In this document: in pieces, positions 14,270-22,051 of the stretch
Layout of the letters: each line of letters begins with the position of its first letter
How positions within the stretch are numbered: the first letter of the stretch is position 1
Assembly: GCA_964605095.1 (NCBI GenBank)
Contig: CAZSBS010000038.1
Coordinates: 1 to 23,981 of the forward strand
DNA: 23,981 nucleotides
Direction of reading: 5' to 3'
DNA from: JAUWQU01 sp964605095
GTDB lineage: Bacteria; Planctomycetota; Phycisphaerae; SM23-33
Translations under genes and position numbers: made by a program
The notes under the pieces: generated by a model
The model's input: the letters and a program-made list of their open reading frames with translations, nothing else
Databases searched by the model: none
Told to the model about the DNA's origin: nothing

Positions 14270-15789
14270 TGATGACACACACCGTTCGGAAACATCGGGT
14301 AACGCTGTGCATTTCGTCGCTGGCCGTATTGCTGATGATGGCCATGCAGGCCTGGGGGCTGGACAGGCCGCCTTGGGACAAACTGACCACAAAAGTCGGA
14401 CCCGACGCCGAGGTCCCCGGCTGGTACATCAACCTTGGCATCACCGGTGCGCGGGCCATGATCACCAAGGAGGAGCCGACGAAACTCCTCGTCATGTTCG
14501 TGTTCAAGGACACGCCGGCCTTCGGAAAACTGGCCAATGGCGACAAGATCGTCGGCGCCAACGGCCAGGCGTTCGTCACGCCGCACAAGTTCGGTTACGG
14601 CATGGGCAAGTTCGGCTACGAAGGGCCGATGATGGACTTCGGCAACGCCCTGGAGGACAGCCAGGGCAAGCGAGGCGGCAAACTGGTGCTTGACGTCCTT
14701 CGCGGGGACCGGAAGCTCAAGGCCGAAATGCAACTTGGCACGAAGTACGGCAGCTTCTCCGAGACGTACCCGCTGAACTGCAAAAAGACGGATGTGATCC
14801 TGAAGGAGACCTGCGCCTACCTGATTAAGCAGCAGAAGGCCGACGGATCCTGGAGCGGCCGGCCTCACATCAACGCATTCGCCGCCCTGGCGCTGCTGGG
14901 CAGCGGGGACGACGCTTATCTGCCCGCCGTCAAGAAGGCCATGCAGGCCATGGCACGAGCCACCAGCGGCAAGATCGTGTATGGCGGCCTGCCATGTTGG
15001 CAGTACGCCCTGTATGGCACCGCGCTGAGCGAGTACTACCTGATCACCCGCGAGCCCTGGGTGCTGCCGGAGTTGGAGACGATCAACAAGTGGCTGGCAT
15101 CGGCTCAGCATCCCAAGACAGCGGCGCCGGAACGAGTGCATATCGCGGGAGGTTTTGGCCACGGCCCCCACAGCCCCAAGGGCGGCAACGGGTACGGCGC
15201 ATTCAACGTGGTTACCGCGCAAGCCATGATGGCCTGGGCGTTGATGCAGCGCTGCGGCCTATCGGTGGACGACCGGCGATTCCAGGCCGCGCATGACTTC
15301 ATCGCCAAAGGCACCAACAAGATCGGCTACGTCTGGTACGCCGATGGGGTCGGAGGCGCGGGTTACGCCGACATGGGGCGAACCGGCGCATCAGCCCTCG
15401 CGCACTACTTGTATCCCACGGACCGCGAAGATTTCAAGGCCTTCGGCCGGTTCAATGCCGAGTGCATCGGGAACCATCCCGACACCTTCATCGATACCCA
15501 CGGCTGCCCGCTTCTGGGAATGGTGTGGACTGCCCTGGGAGCGGCGACCGATCCACCCAGTTTCCGCAAGCTGATGGATAAGAACCGATGGGCGCTGAGC
15601 CTTAGCCACTGCCCCGACGGCACGTTCTACTACCAGCCGAACCGTGATAACAACCCGCAGGACTACGCCGCCGCCCCCCGCCTCTCGGCCACGGCGGCCA
15701 CCGCACTGATTCTGACAATCAAGCAGAAACGCCTGCAAATCACCGGCGCAAAGCTGATCATGTGCAAGCCCAACCACAAGACTCCATGA
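14269..15789 (+). CDS. Exported DUF6288 protein, shorter paralogue
   Basis: 506 residues from ATG 14269 (a second ATG follows at once); GAGGT about 6 bases upstream supports it. The signal peptide is residues 1-30, with cleavage near AWG. A PDZ-like module covers about 49-150 (VPGWYINLGITGARA, TPAFGKLANGDKIVGANGQ). Toroid repeats follow to the C-terminus (YLIKQQKADGSWSG, GGNGYGAFNVVTAQAMMAW, DFIAKGTNKIGYVWY). It aligns along its length with the protein at 248-2344 but lacks that protein's C-terminal helical extension. The sulfatase starts 47 bases downstream, which suggests one operon and a role near sulfated glycan processing. The family call is recalled, not searched; activity unknown. Confidence 0.85.
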   Translation: MMTHTVRKHRVTLCISSLAVLLMMAMQAWGLDRPPWDKLTTKVGPDAEVPGWYINLGITGARAMITKEEPTKLLVMFVFKDTPAFGKLANGDKIVGANGQAFVTPHKFGYGMGKFGYEGPMMDFGNALEDSQGKRGGKLVLDVLRGDRKLKAEMQLGTKYGSFSETYPLNCKKTDVILKETCAYLIKQQKADGSWSGRPHINAFAALALLGSGDDAYLPAVKKAMQAMARATSGKIVYGGLPCWQYALYGTALSEYYLITREPWVLPELETINKWLASAQHPKTAAPERVHIAGGFGHGPHSPKGGNGYGAFNVVTAQAMMAWALMQRCGLSVDDRRFQAAHDFIAKGTNKIGYVWYADGVGGAGYADMGRTGASALAHYLYPTDREDFKAFGRFNAECIGNHPDTFIDTHGCPLLGMVWTALGAATDPPSFRKLMDKNRWALSLSHCPDGTFYYQPNRDNNPQDYAAAPRLSATAATALILTIKQKRLQITGAKLIMCKPNHKTP

Positions 15790-15804
15790 AACCAGTTCGT
15801 GGAC

Positions 15805-15830
15805 TTATCCGGCAAATACCGGATAAAGGA
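15805..15830 (+). promoter_or_regulatory. Intercistronic hairpin touching the sulfatase Shine-Dalgarno
   Basis: TTATCCGG (15805-15812) pairs perfectly with CCGGATAA (15819-15826) across a 6-base loop. The last two bases of the stem are the first two of the AAAGGA ribosome binding site (15825-15830) of the sulfatase. The structure could limit sulfatase translation or set differential mRNA stability in the operon. Confidence 0.55.
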
Positions 15831-15836
15831 ATTGCC

Positions 15837-17273
15837 GTGAAGCAGAATAGACGAAGTTTCCTGAAGACTACGGGCCTGGGCTTGGTTGCCTTGGCATATG
15901 GCAGATGTGCATCCCTGGCGGGCGCATCCGACGCGACCGGCAGTCGCAAGCCAAACGTCGTCATATTTCTCACCGACGACCAGGGCACACTAGACGCCAA
16001 CTGCTATGGTTCGAAGGATCTGTACACGCCGACCATGGACAACCTGGCCGAGACCGGCGTGCGGTTCACGCAGGCCTACGCGCATTACGTCTGCTGTCCT
16101 ACTCGCGCCATGCTGCTGACAGGCCGGTATCCCCAGCGCGGCGCCGTGAACAGTTGGACACAAGGCGACGCCCACACCGGAAAAGGTCGGAACATGTTCC
16201 TGGAGGAAGTCACCATCGCGGAGGTCCTGAAAGGCGCGGGCTACAAGACTGGTATGTTCGGCAAATGGCATCTCGGTGCGGACCTTGGGCATGGCCCCCT
16301 GGAACAGGGATTCGATGAGTACTTCGGCAATAGGGGCGGTTTCATTCACAACTACAATCACTACTTTCTGCACGGCAAAGGATTCCACGATCTATATGAT
16401 GGCAAGAAGGAGGTCTTCGCGAAGGGACAGTATTTCCCGGACATGATGACGCGGCGAGCGGTTGAGTTTTTGGATAAGAACAAGGATGTTCCTTTTTTCT
16501 TGTACGTCGCTTTCAACATTCCACACTATCCCGAACTGCCCGACAAGAAGTTTGATGAGCGTTACAAGGACATGAAGATGCCGCGTCAGTCTTACGCGAA
16601 GATGATCTCCACGACCGATGACAGAATGGGCATCATTATGGCCCACCTGGAAAAGCTCGGCCTCAGGGACAATACGATAGTGATTTTCATGAGCGACAAC
16701 GGGCATTCCGTGGAGGACTACTATATTACCGTCGACAACCACACCAGCGGTTTGCCTAAAGGAGCCAATTACGGCGCCAACGGCGGCGGCGGAAATACCG
16801 GAAAGTGGCGGGGGCATAAAGCCGAGTTCTATGAAGGCGGCATCCGGGTCCCGGCCATCATCAGTTATCCTCCAAAGGTGCCCAAGGGCGAGGTGCGGGA
16901 TCAGGTGGCGACCGCGATGGACTGGCTCCCGACGATCGTGGAGCTGTGCGGGGTAGACCTGCCCAAGGTGAAGCTCGACGGCTACAGCCTGATGCCCATT
17001 ATCAAGTCGCCGTCAGCCCCCTCGCCGTACAAGGTCATGCACTGGCAGTGGCAGTGGTTCTGGGCGGTCCGGGAAGGCGACTGGAAGCTTATCGGCCGGG
17101 ATGGCAAGGCATCACAACTCGTCAACCTGAGTGACGCTGAGCCCGAGAGGAAGAACTACATCAACGATAAGCCTGACATTGCGGAACGCCTTTTGTCACT
17201 GCACAACGAATGGCTAAAGGAAGTGGAACGTGAGTACTATGAGAAGCATCCCAATTCCACACGAATGTACTGA
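15837..17273 (+). CDS. Tat-exported formylglycine-dependent sulfatase
   Basis: 478 residues from GTG 15837, chosen because AAAGGA lies 6 bases upstream and because this start puts the twin-arginine signal at the N-terminus (NRRSFLKTTGLGLVALAYG). An in-frame ATG at 15786 overlaps the preceding stop but has less support. It is an S1-family sulfatase: metal-binding NVVIFLTDDQG at 40-50 and active-site C86-C-P-T-R90 followed by AMLLTGR, where Cys86 would be oxidised to formylglycine. Later come KWHLG, FMSDNGHS with the second metal Asp-Asn pair, and GGIRVPAIISYP. It would remove sulfate esters from glycans in the periplasm or outside. The maturase is not in the window. It is probably cotranscribed with the DUF6288 gene upstream. 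Confidence 0.93.
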   Translation: MKQNRRSFLKTTGLGLVALAYGRCASLAGASDATGSRKPNVVIFLTDDQGTLDANCYGSKDLYTPTMDNLAETGVRFTQAYAHYVCCPTRAMLLTGRYPQRGAVNSWTQGDAHTGKGRNMFLEEVTIAEVLKGAGYKTGMFGKWHLGADLGHGPLEQGFDEYFGNRGGFIHNYNHYFLHGKGFHDLYDGKKEVFAKGQYFPDMMTRRAVEFLDKNKDVPFFLYVAFNIPHYPELPDKKFDERYKDMKMPRQSYAKMISTTDDRMGIIMAHLEKLGLRDNTIVIFMSDNGHSVEDYYITVDNHTSGLPKGANYGANGGGGNTGKWRGHKAEFYEGGIRVPAIISYPPKVPKGEVRDQVATAMDWLPTIVELCGVDLPKVKLDGYSLMPIIKSPSAPSPYKVMHWQWQWFWAVREGDWKLIGRDGKASQLVNLSDAEPERKNYINDKPDIAERLLSLHNEWLKEVEREYYEKHPNSTRMY

Positions 17274-17325
17274 TCGCGGCTTACGGCACACCGACACACT
17301 ACGCATTTTGAACACGCGCTTACCT

Positions 17326-17641
17326 ATGTTCTTCGCTCTGGCCGCGTTGTTGGCCAGTCCGCTTTCCGCATCTATGCAACCCGGACTGACCGTTAAGGAC
17401 GGCACCCTATTGAAAGACGGCACACCTTGCCGCGGCATCGGTGTGAACTACTTCAGCCTCTTCTACAGAACGCTCAAGAATCCTGGCGACAAATCCTATG
17501 ATGACGAGCTGCAGCAACTCAGCGAGGCCGGCATCACGTTTGCCCGGTTCATGTGCTGCGGGTTCTGGCCCAAGGATTGGAAACTGTATCTCATCGACAA
17601 GGGCGCCTATTTTAGGCAGCTCGACGCGGTGATCAAGTGCG
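17326..17641 (+). pseudogene. GH5-like cellulase-family gene, N-terminal fragment
   Basis: A signal peptide (MFFALAALLASPLSASM; a TTG at 17308 is an alternative start) is followed by about 85 residues resembling the N-terminus of GH5-like exported hydrolases: LLKDGTPCRGIGVNYFS, EAGITFARFMCCGFWPKDWK, YFRQLDAVIKC. Such proteins normally continue for several hundred residues with the catalytic barrel. Here the match ends at about 17640 and a different gene remnant starts directly, with the frame closing at 17667. The catalytic residues are lost. It lies 52 bases after the sulfatase, so the ancestral operon probably continued into it. Confidence 0.6.
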
Positions 17642-17722
17642 GGGTTGGCGGGCATCAATCCCGATGAAACGGGACCGGGCTTCAAGAAGATCATCATCAA
17701 GCCTGGTGTCGTCGGCGATTTA
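17642..17722 (+). pseudogene. GH78 alpha-L-rhamnosidase, C-terminal fragment
   Basis: The frame starting in the preceding bases reads LAGINPDETGPGFKKIIIKP then GVVGDL. This is the characteristic end region of GH78 alpha-L-rhamnosidases, where a GI.PD...PGFK.I.I.P pattern is followed by DL. It is in a different reading frame from the GH5-like fragment and directly abuts it. Similarity ends near 17722. The arrangement is the scar of a deletion joining two hydrolase genes. Confidence 0.55.
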
Positions 17723-17765
17723 TCACGGGAGAACCGGAATGATGAGTATTATGATATAAGGTGTG

Positions 17766-17882
17766 ATCGCGGCGAATCAGCCCGGTCTGCCTGGCCAGCA
17801 GGTGCATCGCCCCGATTCCGCCGCAGCCGATCCCTCGCGTCCGGTCGGCCACCTCATAGTGAATGTTGCCGGCCCGGAACAC
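17766..17882 (-). mobile_element. IS1380-like transposase, N-terminal fragment
   Basis: The minus-strand frame reads FRAGNIHYEVADRTRGIGCG and then GIGAMHLLARQTGLIRR. This matches the conserved start of IS1380-family transposases (NIHYEV..RTR.I.CGGIGA.H.L). It stops being recognisable at about 17766, and the normal continuation is absent. The fragment begins 12 bases from the 3' end of tRNA-Ala. No terminal inverted repeat or target duplication was identified. It is a dead remnant. Confidence 0.6.
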
Positions 17883-17894
17883 AACTTACCGAAA

Positions 17895-17969
<75 letters not shown>

Positions 17970-18046
17970 TTGGGATTCTGCCTGCCTGGCTCGCCCAGGC
18001 CGGCGGCTATCCGGTTGTCAAATCTCTGGCTAGTGCCAAAGCGTAT

Positions 18047-18075
18047 CTTTTAGCATACGCGGGCAATCCGGTCAA
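18047..18075 (-). promoter_or_regulatory. Sigma-70-like promoter for tRNA-Ala
   Basis: On the minus strand TTGACC (18070-18075) and TAAAAG (18047-18052) are exactly 17 bases apart, upstream of the tRNA in the correct orientation. The predicted transcript start is about 70 bases before the mature tRNA. The rest of the gap between tRNA-Ala and ispE shows nothing else. Confidence 0.5.
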
Positions 18076-18200
18076 GCGTTTGCCTGAAAACCTAGCACAA
18101 AAAGTGCGACGAAAAACCCGAAGCCCAGGGACCCACCTGCCAACTGACCGGTGGGTAGCAATCTCTGCGTAGGCCGTGCGGACAAAGCCCTGACCGACCA

Positions 18201-19169
18201 TCACCACGGGTTCGGCAGGACGACCACGCTCCGGCCAGGCATGTCCGGTGGCAGGCGGTGGGCGACGACTTGGGCTTCGGCGAGGCTGTCGCAGATGATG
18301 AACATCGCGCTGCCGCTGCCGGTCATATGCACCGGCGCGGCGGCGCAGACGCGAAGGAGCCCCATCGCTTGGCGCAGTTGCTCGCTGACGAGTTCGGCGG
18401 CGGCGGTCAGGTCGTTGGCCAAGCGGCCTCGCCACACGCTGGGCGGCGTGGCGGCAAGGTCGATCGCCTCGCGCGTGGCCATCGGTCGGCCCGCGTCCGG
18501 CATGGAGTCGAAAGCCCGGTACACGTCGGCAGTGGCGCAGGCAAAGTCCGGCATGTGCAGCACGGCGGCGAAGCTATGCATGGCCAGTGGCCTGAGCTTA
18601 TCGCCGCGTCCGGTCATCCGTGCGGCCGGGGGACCCAGGAAGAGCGGCACGTCGCTGCCTAGCGTCGCGGCAAGTTCAGCCAGGCGGTCGGCGGGCGTAG
18701 CCAGGTGCCACAGATGGTCGAGCCCCTCCAGCACGGCCGCGGCGTCCGACGACCCGCCGCCAAGGCCCTTGCCCGGTGGGATGTGCTTTTCGAGGGCGAT
18801 GTCCACGCCTGTGACAGCGCGGGCGTTTCGCGTAGCACGAGCATCCTGCCCGGTGCCGCAGTCCGCGTGCCGGGCCAGCAACTTCGCGGCGCGATAGGCC
18901 AGGTTCATCTCGACCGGGCCGCAATCCGCGTTGCGGCAGTCGAGCGTGATTAGCCCGTCATCACGCGGGGTGAGCGTAATTTCGTCGTAGAGCGAGACCT
19001 TCACGACGATGGAGTCCAGCGGGTGGTAGCCGTCCGCGCGGCACGGGCCGACCAACAGGTCCAGGTTGATCTTCGCCGGCGCAGCCACGCAAATGGCCCC
19101 GCCGGGCAATTGCTGATGTCGCGGCCTGGGCATCAGGACGCTCGGCGGGTTGTCGCTTTGCTGACTCAT
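18201..19169 (-). CDS. ispE: 4-diphosphocytidyl-2-C-methyl-D-erythritol kinase
   Basis: 322 residues. IspE is a GHMP kinase that phosphorylates CDP-methylerythritol in the MEP pathway of isoprenoid synthesis, in the cytosol. The sequence shows PAKINLDL (31-38, catalytic Lys33), DGYHPLDSI (46-54), the ATP-binding glycine-rich loop PPGKGLGGGSSDAAA (131-145) with catalytic Asp142, and MTGSGSAMF near the C-terminus. It is longer than the usual 280-300 residues. One reason is an insert of about 14 residues (GTGQDARATRNARA, 105-118) that looks derived from a dispersed repeat. The ATG at 19169 has AGGTGG only one base upstream, so the true start could be slightly downstream (Met13). It is the last gene of a minus-strand run but is separated from the phosphatase gene by a repeat-rich 162-base gap. 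Confidence 0.93.
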   Translation of the reverse strand: MSQQSDNPPSVLMPRPRHQQLPGGAICVAAPAKINLDLLVGPCRADGYHPLDSIVVKVSLYDEITLTPRDDGLITLDCRNADCGPVEMNLAYRAAKLLARHADCGTGQDARATRNARAVTGVDIALEKHIPPGKGLGGGSSDAAAVLEGLDHLWHLATPADRLAELAATLGSDVPLFLGPPAARMTGRGDKLRPLAMHSFAAVLHMPDFACATADVYRAFDSMPDAGRPMATREAIDLAATPPSVWRGRLANDLTAAAELVSEQLRQAMGLLRVCAAAPVHMTGSGSAMFIICDSLAEAQVVAHRLPPDMPGRSVVVLPNPW

Positions 19170-19256
19170 GCCACCTACTGCCTGCTATTCACTCTCCATC
19201 ACCGTCGGAAATGAATCTTGCCTCACCCGGAAACCTGAAAACACACTACCTCGGTT

Positions 19257-19278
19257 CCCGGGGATTGCTATCCCTGGG
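19257..19278. repeat. REP-like inverted repeat
   Basis: CCCGGGGAT-TGCT-ATCCCTGGG: 9-bp arms with one G-T wobble and a 4-base loop, between the phosphatase and ispE genes. It could act as a terminator-like or mRNA-stabilising hairpin, or be a dispersed palindromic element. Confidence 0.5.
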
Positions 19279-19295
19279 CTTCAGATGTTTCTCTT

Positions 19296-19321
19296 CCTAC
19301 TACTTCCTACCTACCTACTAC
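19296..19321. repeat. CTAC microsatellite
   Basis: A run of CTACTA / CCTAC units (CCTACTACTTCCTACCTACC and on), ending 10 bases before the stop codon of the phosphatase gene. On the minus strand it reads as GTAGTAGG-type repeats. Length variation by slippage is possible. Confidence 0.6.
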
Positions 19322-19331
19322 TTTCTTCTCG

Positions 19332-20606
19332 TCACAGTTTTCGGATGATGACGGCGGTCAGGTCGTCGGCCTGGGGGCCTGGGGCGGACCAGTCGGCGAC
19401 GGCCTTGTGAAGGCGGTCTATCATCTCGCGTGCGGGCAGGTCGCGGGCGCTGCGCAGCAGGTCGCGGATTCGCGCGATGCCGAACTGCTCGCCGGCGGCG
19501 GCATGCACCGACCGGCCCGGCATGGCCTCGAATAGGCCGTCGGTCACGATGGCGGCGAAGTCTCCTTTCCGCAGCGTTCGGCCGACGACGTCTTCGAAGC
19601 TCACGCCGCCAAGGATCCCCAGCGGTATGGCGGTGGCGGACAACTCCTCGAACGTATCGGCCCGACGGTCATAGAAGAGGATCGGCCCGTGCCCGGCGGA
19701 GGCGAAGGTCAACCTGCTTTTCGCCGGGTCGAGCACGCCCAGGAAGCACGTCACGAAACGGGACTCGCCAAGGTCCTGTGAAAGCAGGTCGTTTACGGCA
19801 GCCATGACCCTCGGCACGTCGCAGGTCTTCCCAGCCAGGGCACGGAGCATTGCGCGGGTCTCGGCTATGACCAGGGCGGGGCCTATGCCGTGGCCGGAGG
19901 CGTCGGCGACGACGACACCGAGCCGGCCGGCCGAAAGCGGCATGAAGTCGTAGATGTCGCCCCCGGTCTCGTCGGCCGCCGCGCTGAAGCCGGCAATGTC
20001 GAAACCCGGCACCGCCGGGTCGCCCTTGGGCAGCAGGCCGCGCTGAATCTCTCGCGCGATCTCCAGACTGCGCTGCATCCGCTGTTTCTCGACGTACTGC
20101 TCGATGAGCCTGGCCCGCTGGATGACCACGCCGGCCTGGGCGGCGAGCGTCTCGGCCAGCGAGATGTCGTACGGCCCAAAGGTCCCGTCACACTTGTTGA
20201 TGACCTCCAGCACTCCGACTAGGTCGCCGGAGTAATCCTGTAGCGGCATGGCCAGAATGTTCCGTGTGCAAAACCCGCTGCCGCGGTCGAACTCCGCGTT
20301 GAACCGCTCGTCGGCATAGACGTCCGGCACGTTGATAACCACCCTCTCTCGGACGCACGCACCCGCAATGCCGCGCCCTGCCGGCATGCGAATCTCCTGG
20401 GACCCGCGTGCGATCCGGCTGACCAGTTCGTCGGTGGCCGAGTCGTAGAGAAACACCGTCGCCCGCTCTGCGCCAAGCAACTCCATGCTTCGGTCGAGGA
20501 TCAGCCCGAGCAACTCGTCGAGGTCCCTGGCGGCCGTCATGGCCCTGCTGATGTCCAGGATCCTCTGAAGATCCCGCAGCCTGGTGTTATCGTCCGGTTC
20601 TGTCAT
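19332..20606 (-). CDS. GAF domain SpoIIE-type PP2C serine phosphatase
   Basis: 424 residues, no signal peptide. Residues about 20-165 are a GAF sensor domain (ELLGAERATVFLYDSATDEL, GRGIAGACVRERVVINVPD, LVGVLEVINKCDG). A coiled-coil-like linker (QYVEKQRMQRSLEIAREIQR, 170-189) leads into a SpoIIE/RsbU PP2C domain: LLPKGDPAVPGFDIAG, GGDIYD with metal Asp217 and Asp220, VVADASGHGIGPAL with Asp235, and a final DDLTAVIIRKL with the metal-binding Asp pair. Such proteins dephosphorylate anti-anti-sigma factors in partner-switching control of sigma factors; no partner is in this window. The start ATG has no Shine-Dalgarno and is preceded by three 7-bp repeats. Confidence 0.92.
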   Translation of the reverse strand: MTEPDDNTRLRDLQRILDISRAMTAARDLDELLGLILDRSMELLGAERATVFLYDSATDELVSRIARGSQEIRMPAGRGIAGACVRERVVINVPDVYADERFNAEFDRGSGFCTRNILAMPLQDYSGDLVGVLEVINKCDGTFGPYDISLAETLAAQAGVVIQRARLIEQYVEKQRMQRSLEIAREIQRGLLPKGDPAVPGFDIAGFSAAADETGGDIYDFMPLSAGRLGVVVADASGHGIGPALVIAETRAMLRALAGKTCDVPRVMAAVNDLLSQDLGESRFVTCFLGVLDPAKSRLTFASAGHGPILFYDRRADTFEELSATAIPLGILGGVSFEDVVGRTLRKGDFAAIVTDGLFEAMPGRSVHAAAGEQFGIARIRDLLRSARDLPAREMIDRLHKAVADWSAPGPQADDLTAVIIRKL

Positions 20607-20611
20607 CTTGT

Positions 20612-20631
20612 CAGTAGCCAGTAGTCAGTAG
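20612..20631. repeat. Three 7-bp CAGTAG repeats before the phosphatase start
   Basis: CAGTAG occurs at 20612, 20619 and 20626, giving a 7-base period. On the coding (minus) strand this is CTACTGA CTACTGG CTACTGA ending five bases before the ATG, where a ribosome binding site would be expected. Confidence 0.65.
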
Positions 20632-20686
20632 TTGAGAGGCCTGTTCGCTTCAGCGAGCATGGTCCTTAGGCCTTCCCCGCCGGTGG

Positions 20687-22048
20687 TCAGGCGCCGTTGC
20701 CCGGCGCGGCGTTTCTTCCGTTGGGTGGAGCGGGTATCGGGAACGTCACCCCGCCGAAAGGGAAGACCACCACTCGGCGCGAGCCTTCGGGCAGTCGTCT
20801 CTCAGCCGCGGCGATGGCCTCATCCATCGAGGCAACGATCCTCAGTCCCGGAAACGTCGCCCCGGCGGCGTGCAGTGCCGGCGAGACCATTATTATGGGA
20901 TTTCGGCAGAGCGTCTGCGTGGCAAGGCGAATGAAGAACGTCGCGTCGCCCGCCATCGAGGGCATAAGACGCATCAGCAGCGAGCCGATGGCCTCGGACC
21001 CGATCAGGCGGACAAGCCGGCGCGTCCACGTCGGACCCAGGGGCCAGGGAGGGACCTTCATGCCGTAAAGCCCCGCCTCGCACCGCGCCAGGCAGATTAT
21101 CACGCCGTTGGGCCGGGCCGCCCACATCGTGTTCGGAATGCTCTTGAAACACTGCCACAAGTCGAAGTCACGCGGGTGGGCGTTGGTTATCAGCACGTCC
21201 GCCTGGCCCGGCGCCACGATGCCACAGTCCACCGAGCAACGCTTGCGGAGCATCCGATGGACAGGCAGCACATCCCCGACCGCGATCGCCTGGGGCAGGT
21301 CCTGATCGTCCAAGAGGTACTGGACGCTGAACGTCTTGCCCCCAGCGTCGTCTACCATTCGCCCGGCCGCGTCGATCACGCGGCGCATCGGGTTCCGCGA
21401 GGCCGAGAGCCCCACGAGCTGCCTCGCCCGGCGGCCTATGCCCAGCCGGTGCAGGGCGCGGATGGTATCCAGCCCCGCGCAGCCGGGGAAGAACATCTTG
21501 TAGCCCCCGCCGAAGCCGGCTTGCAGGTGCGGGCTGACCGATGAAACAAGGATCCGAATGTCCGCCGCCGCGACGGACCGGTCGATCCGCACGGGCACCT
21601 TGCCGACCTGGCCGAGACGCACGTAAGCGCCGTCGTCCGCCCAGGGGTTGGACCGCCGGCGAATTCCTTCCATCGCCGGGCCGAGCTTCTCAGCCGCCTG
21701 CGCGGGCGACATCGCCGGGTGCATGCCGGTGGCGAAAACGACCTCAACCTGCTCGTCGGTTATTCGGGCGTGGCGGATCTCCCGCATGATCACATCGAGT
21801 ATCCGCGGCGTCGGGCTGTGGCGGGTGACATCCTCGACGACGATGGCAACCTTCCCGTGCGGCCTGGCTGCAAGCAGCCTGCCCAGCGGCAAGCCGACCG
21901 CGGGCTGGCTCAGGGCCAGCGCCAGACGCTCGGGCCAGTCCTCCGGAGCGCGCTGAACGCTTCGCGAGGCAACCTGCTCGACCTGCCAATCATCCGGCAG
22001 TTTCAACTCAAGTTGATCGTGCCCCCAGGGCACGGAAAGCTTCGGCAT
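20687..22048 (-). CDS. larA: LarA-like nickel-pincer racemase/epimerase
   Basis: 453 residues from ATG 22048; AAGGA about 7 bases upstream supports this over the TTG at 22051. It is a LarA/DUF2088 protein. LarA of Lactobacillus plantarum interconverts D- and L-lactate using a covalently bound nickel-pincer (NPN) cofactor on Lys184 with nickel His200. Here SPHLQAGFGGGYKMFFPGC contains His174 and Lys184, with His200 following in RALH. The first catalytic His sits in ATGMHP (His110), and the cofactor-binding motif VEDVTRHSPTPR is at 71-82. All key residues thus appear present. Many homologues racemise other 2-hydroxy acids, so lactate is not certain. No larB, larC or larE is in the window. The gene is four bases after the methyltransferase stop and is surely cotranscribed with it. 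Confidence 0.85.
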   Translation of the reverse strand: MPKLSVPWGHDQLELKLPDDWQVEQVASRSVQRAPEDWPERLALALSQPAVGLPLGRLLAARPHGKVAIVVEDVTRHSPTPRILDVIMREIRHARITDEQVEVVFATGMHPAMSPAQAAEKLGPAMEGIRRRSNPWADDGAYVRLGQVGKVPVRIDRSVAAADIRILVSSVSPHLQAGFGGGYKMFFPGCAGLDTIRALHRLGIGRRARQLVGLSASRNPMRRVIDAAGRMVDDAGGKTFSVQYLLDDQDLPQAIAVGDVLPVHRMLRKRCSVDCGIVAPGQADVLITNAHPRDFDLWQCFKSIPNTMWAARPNGVIICLARCEAGLYGMKVPPWPLGPTWTRRLVRLIGSEAIGSLLMRLMPSMAGDATFFIRLATQTLCRNPIIMVSPALHAAGATFPGLRIVASMDEAIAAAERRLPEGSRRVVVFPFGGVTFPIPAPPNGRNAAPGNGA

Positions 22049-22051
22049 CAA

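Noticed and set aside
15762..15836. A longer N-terminus for the sulfatase
   Set aside because: It would bury the twin-arginine signal 25 residues in and ignore the strong AAAGGA site before GTG 15837.
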